A stretch of 7,049 bases of DNA from Bacteroidia bacterium (GTDB taxonomy: Bacteria > Bacteroidota > Bacteroidia > Bacteroidales > Dysgonomonadaceae). Under the pieces are notes generated by a model. The model did not search any database and had not been told where the DNA came from. It saw only the letters and a list, made by a program, of their open reading frames with translations. The stretch is from NCBI GenBank assembly GCA_030539475.1, contig JAUNRY010000112.1, positions 1-7,049 on the forward strand. Reading direction: 5' to 3'. The stretch's first letter is position 1; the number at the start of each line of letters is the position of its first letter. The position numbers were made by a program, and so were the translations under genes. Shown piece by piece: positions 1 to 5,747 of the stretch.

Positions 1-239
1 TTAGCAGTGCTGTTAAATCCTCTTTAGTAACGTTGTTAAACGCGCTTTAAATTTTTGTTGCAGATTTAATCAACCGACAGCGAATACGGCGGTTCGCGGT
101 TCTTTTCCCAACGCATCAAGCGGGGTGGCAATCCGTCAGAGGCTGCGCCGCGCCGAAATATGGCTTTCCCAGCCTATCGGCAAGACACTTCGCAAGTTTT
201 CGGGATGCTCCATACTTTCTTTCCCGTCTTAAAAGAAAC
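1..239. other. Intergenic stretch, no supported gene; GC-rich structured block
   Basis: No convincing gene is visible. Positions about 1-70 are AT-rich. Positions about 72-181 are clearly richer in G and C and can fold: 152-181 forms a bulged hairpin (GCCG/CGGC, ATA/TAT and GGCT/AGCC around a TTCCC loop), and 80-97 forms a small GCGAA/TTCGC hairpin. Two minus-strand frames stay open for several dozen codons but have no credible start. The block lies just beyond the tRNA-Ser terminator. It could be a dispersed repeat or a small RNA; the sequence alone does not decide. Confidence 0.4.
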
Positions 240-278
240 AACAAGCCCTTCAAATCCACCGGAATTAAAGGGCTTGTT
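240..278 (-). terminator. Intrinsic terminator of tRNA-Ser
   Basis: A perfect 11-base-pair stem (AACAAGCCCTT at 240-250 with AAGGGCTTGTT at 268-278) encloses a 17-base loop. Read on the minus strand it starts 21 bases after the 3' end of the tRNA and is followed by the T-rich run TGTTTCTTTT. The T run is interrupted by G and C, so it is a slightly weak terminator by standard criteria, but position and stem are convincing. Confidence 0.75.
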
Positions 279-299
279 TGTTCTTAGCTTAAGCAGGCG

Positions 300-386
300 C
301 GGAAGCGACGAGATTCGAACTCGTGGTACAGTTACCCGTACGGCAGTTTAGCAAACTGCTGGTTTCAGCCACTCACCCACACTTCC
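300..386 (-). tRNA. tRNA-Ser, anticodon GCU
   Basis: This 87-base gene folds into a complete class II tRNA that decodes the serine codons AGC and AGU. The acceptor stem GGAAGTG/CGCTTCC pairs with one G-U wobble. The anticodon stem GCAGT/ACTGC holds the loop TTGCTAA, giving anticodon GCT (complement of 350-352). A long variable arm (GTAC/GTAC) is typical of serine tRNAs, and the T arm is ACGAG-TTCGAAT-CTCGT. The discriminator base is G, the serine identity base. The 3' CCA is not encoded (the next bases read CGC), so it must be added after transcription. It has its own promoter and terminator and appears to be a single-gene unit. Confidence 0.97.
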
Positions 387-414
387 AAAAGTTGATTTTC
401 GGTTAAATCGGGTG

Positions 415-446
415 CAAATATACGAGTTTGTTTTCATCTTGTCAAA
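415..446 (-). promoter_or_regulatory. Bacteroidota-type promoter of tRNA-Ser
   Basis: On the minus strand the -33 box TTTG (complement of 443-446) is followed after exactly 20 bases by the -7 box TATATTTG (complement of 415-422). This fits the Bacteroides primary sigma factor consensus TTTG/TAnnTTTG very well. Transcription would start near 407-410, leaving a leader of about 22 bases before the tRNA 5' end at 386. Confidence 0.85.
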
Positions 447-476
447 AAAAACGAGAGATTTCTCTTTAAATCTTCC

Positions 477-484
477 TACATTTG
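477..484 (+). promoter_or_regulatory. -7 promoter box of mltG
   Basis: TACATTTG is a perfect TAnnTTTG -7 box and lies 29 bases before the mltG start codon. No good TTTG is found about 20 bases upstream (the expected place reads GAGA), so the -33 box is weak or absent. The predicted leader is short, about 20-25 bases, without a Shine-Dalgarno site, as is common in this phylum. Confidence 0.55.
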
Positions 485-513
485 TGCAGTTTTAAAAAAT
501 CATTGTTGCGTTT

Positions 514-1554
514 ATGGAGCAAAAACCGAAGAAAAGAGGCAGAAAAATCATTCTGTGGGCAAGCCTCGCCTTGTTGTTGATTGCAATTGCAGGAGCAATT
601 ATGGTAAGGCAAACCATTTTCAAACCTTTTCAATTAGAAGAAACGGCATACATTTATATCGACAAAAAAACCAATTACGAAGATGTGGTTTCGCAGTTGA
701 AAAAGTTGAACTTGCCATCGGAACAAATCTTTCGCATATTGGCCGAAAGGATGAATTATCCCGGGCAGGTAAAAACCGGGAGGTACGCCGTAAGAGACGG
801 GATGACCATGCCCGACGCCATTCGGATGCTACGCTCCGGAAACCAAACTCCGGTAAGCGTTACGTTTAACAACATGCGTACGAAAGAAAACCTGGCCGGA
901 AGAATTTCGCAGCAACTGATGATGGACAGCGTTGAACTGCTGAACGCGCTGAACGATGAGTCCAAAATTAAGGAACTGGAATTCAGCGATGCTACCATAG
1001 TGGCCATGTTTATCCCCAACACATACGAAGTATATTGGGACACCGGCGTGAACAACCTCCTCAACCGCATGAAGAAAGAACACGACCGATTCTGGAACGC
1101 CGACCGGAAAGCGAAAGCCGAAAAATTGGGGTTATCGCCCTTGCAAGTATCTACGCTGGCATCCATCGTGGAAGAAGAAGCCACGTATGCCGACGAATAC
1201 TCCACGGTGGCCGGACTTTACATGAACAGGCTCAGAAAAGGGATGCGCCTGGAAGCCGACCCGACGGTAAAATTCGCCATCGGCGATTTCTCGTTGCGCC
1301 GCATATTGTTTCGCCACCTGGAAGTGGAATCTCCCTACAACACGTACAAAAACACCGGATTACCGCCCGGGCCAATCCGAATTCCGTCCATTCAGGCCAT
1401 TGACGGAACGTTGTCGCCGCAAAGCCACAACTACCTGTTTATGTGCGCCAAAGACGATCTTTCGGGGCGACACAACTTTGCCGTAACCCACGCCGAACAC
1501 GCCCGGAACGCGGCTGCTTATCAGCGGGCGTTGAATGAGAGGGGAATATATTGA
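514..1554 (+). CDS. mltG: Endolytic murein transglycosylase MltG (YceG family)
   Basis: The 346-residue protein belongs to the MltG/YceG family, inner-membrane lytic transglycosylases that cut nascent glycan strands and are thought to release new peptidoglycan chains for proper strand length. Residues 1-12 are basic (cytoplasmic), 13-31 form one membrane helix, and the rest would lie in the periplasm. The family signature LASIVEEEA is at 215-223; by comparison with the E. coli enzyme the catalytic glutamate is E220. Further conserved blocks are YNTYKNTGLPPGPIRIPS (275-292), which includes the invariant TGLPPGPI, and a C-terminal H-N-F-A-T-H-x-E-H region (320-329). Length matches the family. 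The ATG at 514 gives the basic start plus helix expected. It is transcribed away from tRNA-Ser and converges with the aldo/keto reductase gene. Confidence 0.95.
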   Translation: MEQKPKKRGRKIILWASLALLLIAIAGAIMVRQTIFKPFQLEETAYIYIDKKTNYEDVVSQLKKLNLPSEQIFRILAERMNYPGQVKTGRYAVRDGMTMPDAIRMLRSGNQTPVSVTFNNMRTKENLAGRISQQLMMDSVELLNALNDESKIKELEFSDATIVAMFIPNTYEVYWDTGVNNLLNRMKKEHDRFWNADRKAKAEKLGLSPLQVSTLASIVEEEATYADEYSTVAGLYMNRLRKGMRLEADPTVKFAIGDFSLRRILFRHLEVESPYNTYKNTGLPPGPIRIPSIQAIDGTLSPQSHNYLFMCAKDDLSGRHNFAVTHAEHARNAAAYQRALNERGIY

Positions 1555-1556
1555 TG

Positions 1557-1598
1557 GGCTGTTGGCTGTTAGCTGTTAGCTATTGGCGGTTGGCTGAA
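1557..1598. repeat. Six tandem 7-base units (RGCTGTT)
   Basis: The 42 bases after the mltG stop divide exactly into six heptamers: GGCTGTT, GGCTGTT, AGCTGTT, AGCTATT, GGCGGTT, GGCTGAA. The first three follow the consensus RGCTGTT and the last three differ by one or two bases. The array fills most of the 59-base gap between two convergent genes. A small TAGCT-GTT-AGCTA hairpin (1570-1582) is embedded, but no T run follows on either strand, so it is not an obvious terminator. Confidence 0.8.
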
Positions 1599-1613
1599 TT
1601 GATCCGGCATTTC

Positions 1614-2438
1614 TCAAAACTCTATCTCATCCGGATGCATGCCCGTATGGTAAGTTTTGTTGAGTGAACCGATTAATTGCATATCTTCCGGCGTGAGTTC
1701 GAAATTGAAGATATCGATATTGGCGGCCTGCCGCTCTTTGTTGGACGATTTGGGGATGGCGACAACGCCTCGCTCCATGTTCCACCTCAACACCACTTGT
1801 GCCGGCGATTTTCCGTACTTCGCGCCAATCTCTTTCAATATTTTCTCATCCAACAAGGGAACTTTACTGCTTCCCAGCGGGCTCCATGCTTCGCATACAA
1901 TGCTGTTGTCGGTGCAATAATCCACCAAATCATCCAGCGTGAGATACGGATGCATTTCTATTTGATTGGCCGCCGGAATAACGCCGGCAACATCCAGAAT
2001 ATCTTCCAGATGGTGCTGCAAATGGTTGCTTACTCCAATGGCTTTTGCCTTTCCCGAGGCGTAAATCGTTTCCATTTCGCGCCAGGCGGAAACATGTTTG
2101 CCTTTCACCACCCAATGCACCAGGTAAAGATCTACATAGCCGATATTCAGCAGCCGCATACTCTCGTCAAACGCCTCCTGAATTCTGTTTTTCACTATAT
2201 CATCGCCCCACAATTTTGTGGTAACGAAAATATCTTCACGCGGAATGCCGCTTTCGCGAACGGCTTTGCCTATGGGCGCCTCGTTCATGTACAGCGTTGC
2301 CGTGTCTATATGCCTGTAACCCAAATCAAGCGCGGTTCTCACGGCATTGTAAACATCGTTGTCCGTTTGCCCTATTTTATAGGTTCCCAATCCCAGCATC
2401 GGAATTTTTATTCCGTTATTTAATAAAGTATGCTCCAT
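1614..2438 (-). CDS. Aldo/keto reductase, 2,5-diketo-gluconate reductase-like
   Basis: The 274-residue protein is a cytoplasmic NADPH-dependent aldo/keto reductase with the full (beta/alpha)8 barrel. The catalytic tetrad is visible as D45 and Y50 (in RHIDTATLYMNE), K75 (TTKLW) and H108 (YLVHW). The cofactor-binding blocks are GVSNH (135-139), NQIE (158-161) and IPKSSNKER (228-236), whose lysine and arginine normally hold the NADPH 2'-phosphate. Length and motifs match the AKR5 type (2,5-diketo-D-gluconate reductase, methylglyoxal or prostaglandin-F-synthase-like enzymes). The physiological substrate cannot be read from sequence; detoxification of small aldehydes is one possibility. The ATG at 2438 gives the usual N-terminus with the LGLGT motif. 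It lies 124 bases downstream of ribF on the same strand; no convincing promoter box was found, so co-transcription is possible. Confidence 0.92.
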   Translation of the reverse strand: MEHTLLNNGIKIPMLGLGTYKIGQTDNDVYNAVRTALDLGYRHIDTATLYMNEAPIGKAVRESGIPREDIFVTTKLWGDDIVKNRIQEAFDESMRLLNIGYVDLYLVHWVVKGKHVSAWREMETIYASGKAKAIGVSNHLQHHLEDILDVAGVIPAANQIEMHPYLTLDDLVDYCTDNSIVCEAWSPLGSSKVPLLDEKILKEIGAKYGKSPAQVVLRWNMERGVVAIPKSSNKERQAANIDIFNFELTPEDMQLIGSLNKTYHTGMHPDEIEF

Positions 2439-2562
2439 AAATAGTTTAAAAATTACATTTTTTATAGATAGGCTTGCGCGATAAATTCCATTTTCAGCAG
2501 CGTTGAATTTATTCTGCGAAAGTCAGTGATAAAAGCTTATCAATGTAAACTGTTACAACAAC

Positions 2563-3507
2563 TCAATTCAACAAACCGGTATTCAATCGCTTCATCACGC
2601 TTTCTTTATCCTTATAAATCTGATCGACAAGCTGCTGCAGGGTATCGAATTTTTCATCGCCGCGGATAAAATCGATAAATTCTACCGTGAGCGACTTGTT
2701 GTACAAATCTCCCCCGAAATCGAAAATATTCACTTCAACACTAATCTCCGTACCGTTTTGGAGCGTAGGGCGCGTTCCGATATAGAGCATTCCCTGATGA
2801 ATTTCTCCCTGAAAATGAACCAACACTGCATATACTCCCAACAACGGAACCACTTTGTATTTTTCCCACGCCTTCACGTTGGCCGTCGGAAACCCGATAG
2901 TGCGCCCCACCCGGTATCCTTCCACAATTTTTCCCGACAGCGTGTAGTTGTAAGTAAGCAACCGGTTGGCGGTTTCAATTTCGCCCTGCATCAGCAAACG
3001 GCGGATACGCGAAGAACTTACATCTTCATTGTCCACGCGCATTTCCGTTGCCTGAACCAGTTGCATCCCCACCTTTTTGCCATGCTCCACATATTGGTCG
3101 AAACCGTCTTCGCGGTTGTGCCCGAACCTGTGGTCGTAACCAATCAGCAGCGTTTTCGTGCGGATTTTTTCGTGCAAGACTTTCACGATAAAGTCTTCCG
3201 CGTCCAGCATCGACAACTCCGGGGTAAACGGCAGGCTGATGCAATAATCTACGCCCGTTGTGGCCAATTGCTCCAGCTTTTCTTCGTACCCGCACAGCAG
3301 TTTGGGCTGATAATCGGCCTGCAGCACTTTTCGCGGATGCACGGGAAAGGTAATCACCGCCGAGGGCAATCCCGCCTGTTTTGCTCCGGCTTTCACCTGC
3401 TCAATAAGGTGGCGGTGTCCGATGTGAACGCCATCGAAAAAACCCAGGGTAGCTACCACTTCGGGTAGCGCCGCCTTGCTCTTGTATGACAAATCTATAA
3501 TTTCCAA
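2563..3507 (-). CDS. ribF: Bifunctional riboflavin kinase / FAD synthetase RibF, TTG start
   Basis: RibF phosphorylates riboflavin to FMN and then adenylylates FMN to FAD in the cytoplasm. Numbered from the TTG at 3507 (314 residues), the N-terminal nucleotidyltransferase domain shows GFFDGVHIGH (22-31), GYDHRFGHNREDG (123-135) and SSSRIRRLL (164-172). The C-terminal kinase domain begins with GYRVGRTIGFPTAN (197-210). No in-frame ATG exists before codon 100, which lies well inside the first domain, so translation must begin at a non-ATG codon. I chose TTG at 3507 because it leaves about 20 residues before GFFDG, as in other RibF proteins, and gives a family-typical length. The frame also has a TTG at 3567, which would add 20 low-complexity residues. 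A terminator of the upstream gene ends just before it, so ribF probably has its own promoter, which I could not identify. Confidence 0.93.
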   Translation of the reverse strand: MEIIDLSYKSKAALPEVVATLGFFDGVHIGHRHLIEQVKAGAKQAGLPSAVITFPVHPRKVLQADYQPKLLCGYEEKLEQLATTGVDYCISLPFTPELSMLDAEDFIVKVLHEKIRTKTLLIGYDHRFGHNREDGFDQYVEHGKKVGMQLVQATEMRVDNEDVSSSRIRRLLMQGEIETANRLLTYNYTLSGKIVEGYRVGRTIGFPTANVKAWEKYKVVPLLGVYAVLVHFQGEIHQGMLYIGTRPTLQNGTEISVEVNIFDFGGDLYNKSLTVEFIDFIRGDEKFDTLQQLVDQIYKDKESVMKRLNTGLLN

Positions 3508-3581
3508 AATCTGTTCTTTTGTAAATAATCTTAACGCCTGAACCTTATTTTTGGTTTTAGTATTCAAAACAGCTTCTGAAT

Positions 3582-3608
3582 AAAAAACCCCGAAACAGAA
3601 TTTCGAGG
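3582..3608 (-). terminator. Intrinsic terminator of spt
   Basis: Read on the minus strand, CCTCGAAA and TTTCGGGG pair over 8 bases (3601-3608 with 3588-3595; one T-G wobble) around the loop TTCTG, directly followed by TTTTTT (3582-3587). It begins 26 bases after the spt stop codon and separates spt from ribF transcription. Confidence 0.88.
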
Positions 3609-3634
3609 CCTTGCTGCTTTCTTTATAATATGCT

Positions 3635-4825
3635 CTAAATTACGCCGAACTTTCTGAATATCTTATCGATATGCTCAATGGCATAATCAATTTGTTCGTA
3701 GGTGTGCGTTGCCATCAGCGAGAAACGTATAAGGGTTTCATGGGGCGACACGGCGGGCGACACCACGGGATTCACGAAAACTCCGTCTTCGAAAAGCAGT
3801 TTCGTTATGGCAAACGTCTTTTCGTTATCGCGCACGTACAGCGGAATGATGGGCGTTGATGTAGGCCCCACTTCGAATCCGCGCTCTTTGAATTGCTGAA
3901 TGGTGTAGTGCGTTAGTTCCCAAAGATTTTTAATCCGCTCCGGCTCGGCACGCAGAATATCGAGGGCGGCAGAAGCGGCCGCGGTGGCAGCCGGCGTGAT
4001 GCTTGCGCTGAAAATATAGGTGCGCGCGTTGTGCCGCAAGTAATTGATTGTGTGATAGTCTCCCACAATGAATCCGCCGATGGAGGCAAGCGATTTGCTG
4101 AAAGTGCCCATAATGAGATCTACATCGGGCAGCACACCGAAATGGTCGGCAGTGCCTTTTCCGTTGTATCTTCTGCCCAAAACGCCTATGCCGTGCGCTT
4201 CGTCAACCATGAGGTTGGCGTTGTATTTTTTAGCCAGTTTTACTATTCCCGGCAAATCGGCCGTATCGCCTTCCATGCTGAAAACGCCATCCACTACAAT
4301 AAGTTTCACTTTGTTGGGATCGCATCGTTTCAATTGCCGTTCGAGCGATACCATATCGTTGTGGCGGAATTTGAATTTGGTGGAAAACGAAACACGCGTG
4401 CCTTCGATAATGGATGCGTGGTTTCTTTCGTCCCAAAGAATATAATCTTCGCGGCCGGTAACTGCGCCCAATACGCCTTCGTTCACGGTAAAGCCGGTGG
4501 AAAAGACAATAGCGTCGTCTTTCCTCAAAAAGTTGGCAAGCTTGCGTTCCAGTTCAATATGAATATCCAATGTTCCGTTGAGAAAACGAGAACCGGCCAT
4601 ACCCGTACCGTACTTCCTGGTAGCTTCAACAGCTGCTTCCTTTACCTTAGGATGGTTTGTGAGCCCTAAATAAGCGTTGGACCCGAACATCAACACTTTT
4701 TTTCCGTTGATGACAACTTCCGTATCCTGATCGCTCTCGATAACCCTGAAATATGGATAAATGCCGGCCGCTTTGAACTTTTGCGGAGCATCGTATTTCA
4801 TCATTTTCTCTTTTAACAGATTCAT
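3635..4825 (-). CDS. spt: Serine palmitoyltransferase-like alpha-oxoamine synthase
   Basis: The 396-residue protein is a PLP-dependent alpha-oxoamine synthase. It most resembles the Bacteroides serine palmitoyltransferase, which condenses serine with palmitoyl-CoA to 3-ketodihydrosphingosine, the first step of sphingolipid synthesis. Such genes are often labelled 2-amino-3-ketobutyrate CoA ligase (kbl). Visible elements are the N-terminal LLKEKMMKYD and PYFR, FGSNAYLGL (47-55), GSRFLNGT (78-85), the PLP-stacking H136 in NHASI, DEAHG (208-212) and the Schiff-base lysine K244 in GTFSKSLASIGGF. YIFSAS lies after that, and there is a late PIIPLYVRD segment. Length is typical. The start at 4825 keeps the conserved LLKEK..KYD N-terminus; internal ATGs at codons 8 and 9 would remove it. 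A -7 box (4885-4892) precedes it and an intrinsic terminator follows. The KBL alternative is less likely because the match to the sphingolipid subgroup runs over the whole length, but this rests on memory of the family. Confidence 0.88.
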   Translation of the reverse strand: MNLLKEKMMKYDAPQKFKAAGIYPYFRVIESDQDTEVVINGKKVLMFGSNAYLGLTNHPKVKEAAVEATRKYGTGMAGSRFLNGTLDIHIELERKLANFLRKDDAIVFSTGFTVNEGVLGAVTGREDYILWDERNHASIIEGTRVSFSTKFKFRHNDMVSLERQLKRCDPNKVKLIVVDGVFSMEGDTADLPGIVKLAKKYNANLMVDEAHGIGVLGRRYNGKGTADHFGVLPDVDLIMGTFSKSLASIGGFIVGDYHTINYLRHNARTYIFSASITPAATAAASAALDILRAEPERIKNLWELTHYTIQQFKERGFEVGPTSTPIIPLYVRDNEKTFAITKLLFEDGVFVNPVVSPAVSPHETLIRFSLMATHTYEQIDYAIEHIDKIFRKFGVI

Positions 4826-4862
4826 CAGATAAAATTTAAAATGAGTTTCGATACTTTATCTG
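4826..4862 (-). promoter_or_regulatory. 8-base inverted repeat touching the spt start codon
   Basis: CAGATAAA (4826-4833) and TTTATCTG (4855-4862) are perfect inverted copies 21 bases apart. On the spt message the downstream arm ends directly against the AUG. If transcription begins at the predicted site near 4878, the whole hairpin lies in the 5' leader and could mask the ribosome entry region. The stem is AT-rich and the loop long, so stability is modest. Confidence 0.4.
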
Positions 4863-4884
4863 TTTCCAAATAAAAACCAAGATA

Positions 4885-4892
4885 CAAAGATA
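4885..4892 (-). promoter_or_regulatory. -7 promoter box of spt
   Basis: The minus strand reads TATCTTTG, a perfect TAnnTTTG box, 59 bases before the spt ATG. No TTTG occurs at the expected 19-21 bases upstream; the nearest (in TTTTTGAC) is 30 bases away. The predicted leader is about 50 bases. Confidence 0.5.
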
Positions 4893-4902
4893 CGAATATT
4901 TC

Positions 4903-5025
4903 TCATAATGCGAAGTGGCCGTCAAAAATATATGGCCTGCAAGCAAAGTATATGTGAATAAGACATTTCCGCAAAACGCGACGCAGCTTTGAGGCGGATG
5001 CGAAAACTCGGCACGGAGTAAACAT
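4903..5025 (-). CDS. Possible 40-residue small protein or dispersed repeat
   Basis: An ATG-initiated frame of 40 codons lies in the gap between spt and ftnA. The product would begin MFTPCRVFASASKLRRVL and continue with three more cysteine- or aromatic-rich segments including CLIHIYFACRP. It is strongly basic, has three cysteines and no recognisable domain. Its DNA is partly GC-rich (about 4968-5017) compared with the AT-rich flanks. No promoter box or ribosome-binding site was found for it. It may be a real small gene, a copy of a repeated intergenic element whose reading frame is incidental, or chance. I do not assign a function. Confidence 0.2.
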   Translation of the reverse strand: MFTPCRVFASASKLRRVLRKCLIHIYFACRPYIFDGHFAL

Positions 5026-5085
5026 TTTGTGGGGAAAAACGTTTAACAACATATCAATTATAAATTCATTTAAAAAAATAACACA

Positions 5086-5604
5086 ATGGTAAGTAAAAAG
5101 TTAGAAAAAGCTATTAATGAGCAAATTAATGCCGAATTTTGGTCGGCATACCTGTATCTATCCATGTCGGCTCATTTCGCAAACGAAGGATTGGACGGAT
5201 TCGCCAACTGGTTTCATGTTCAGTTTCAGGAAGAACAAGACCACGCAATTAAGTTTATGAATTACCTGATTGCAAAAGGCAATAAAGTAGAGTTGAAACC
5301 CATTGAAAAAGTAGAAACATCGTGGGAGTCATTGCTGAAAGCTTTTGAGGAAACACTCGCGCACGAAAAAGTGGTTACCGGCCTTATTCACGATTTGGTA
5401 GGCTTGGCAAGAAGCGAGAACGACTATTCTACCGAGAACATGCTGCAATGGTATGTAAACGAACAGGTTGAAGAAGAAGAAACCGCACAGAGCATGATTG
5501 ACAGCCTGAAACTCATTGGCGACAACGGATTCGGAATTTACACCATGGATAAAGAATTGGGGCAACGCACTCACGAGCCGGTTGACACTTCTGCCACGGA
5601 TTAA
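5086..5604 (+). CDS. ftnA: Ferritin, non-haem iron storage protein
   Basis: The 172-residue protein is a bacterial ferritin of the FtnA type, which forms a 24-subunit cytoplasmic shell that oxidises Fe(II) and stores iron as a ferric mineral. The ferroxidase residues are all present in E. coli numbering: E17 and Y24 (NAEFWSAYLYLSM), E49, E50 and H53 (FQEEQDHA), E94 (HEK), and E126, Q127, E129 and E130 (NEQVEEEE). The third-iron-site glutamates are therefore intact. No haem-binding methionine at the bacterioferritin position (about 52) is seen; that residue is D52, which fits ferritin rather than bacterioferritin. The ATG at 5086 gives the normal N-terminus. The gene stands alone, with its own terminator. 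No clear promoter box or Fur/OxyR-like palindrome could be assigned upstream. Confidence 0.97.
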   Translation: MVSKKLEKAINEQINAEFWSAYLYLSMSAHFANEGLDGFANWFHVQFQEEQDHAIKFMNYLIAKGNKVELKPIEKVETSWESLLKAFEETLAHEKVVTGLIHDLVGLARSENDYSTENMLQWYVNEQVEEEETAQSMIDSLKLIGDNGFGIYTMDKELGQRTHEPVDTSATD

Positions 5605-5632
5605 TTTCCAACTGTTTTTACAATTTAACAAG

Positions 5633-5661
5633 GAGCCTTACTTAAAAAAGGCTCTTTTTTT
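5633..5661 (+). terminator. Intrinsic terminator of ftnA
   Basis: GAGCCTT (5633-5639) and AAGGCTC (5648-5654) form a perfect 7-base-pair stem around an 8-base loop, extended by a G-T and two A-T pairs, and followed by seven T (5655-5661). It starts 28 bases after the ferritin stop codon. Confidence 0.92.
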
Positions 5662-5747
5662 GTTAATATTCTGCATTTGGGAACGAGAAAATAAACTTTT
5701 TGCTTTATTTTGCATCCAACAAACCGTCACGTATCAAATCAATAAAA

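Noticed and set aside
3..50. Plus-strand frame SSAVKSSLVTLLNAL ending in TAA, possibly the tail of a gene cut by the window edge
   Set aside because: Only 15 residues are visible, with no recognisable motif, and a minus-strand frame over the same bases looks equally protein-like.
160..351. Plus-strand 63-codon open frame
   Set aside because: It runs through the tRNA-Ser terminator and antisense into the tRNA gene; it has no homology that I recognise.
756..1205. 149-codon open frame antisense to mltG
   Set aside because: The plus-strand frame carries the full MltG motifs; the antisense frame is serine-rich shadow sequence.
1677..2423. 248-codon open frame antisense to the aldo/keto reductase gene
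   Set aside because: The minus strand encodes an intact catalytic tetrad and cofactor motifs; the antisense frame has no domain.
2758..3468. 236-codon open frame antisense to ribF
   Set aside because: It mirrors the RibF coding frame and its translation is a histidine- and glutamine-rich sequence without a recognisable domain.
3490..3497. TAGATTTG on the minus strand as a ribF -7 promoter box
   Set aside because: It lies inside the preferred ribF coding sequence (codons for D-L) and has no TTTG about 20 bases upstream.
4031..4669. 212-codon open frame antisense to spt
   Set aside because: It lies wholly within spt, whose conserved PLP-enzyme motifs show the minus strand is coding.
5018..5046. 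GTAAAC ... GTTTAAC as an operator upstream of ferritin
   Set aside because: The arms match only with an inserted base and do not fit a regulator palindrome I can name.
5700..5747. TTG at 5700 as start of the small membrane protein
   Set aside because: An ATG at 5748 gives a typical basic N-terminus; the extra 16 residues look like translated leader sequence.
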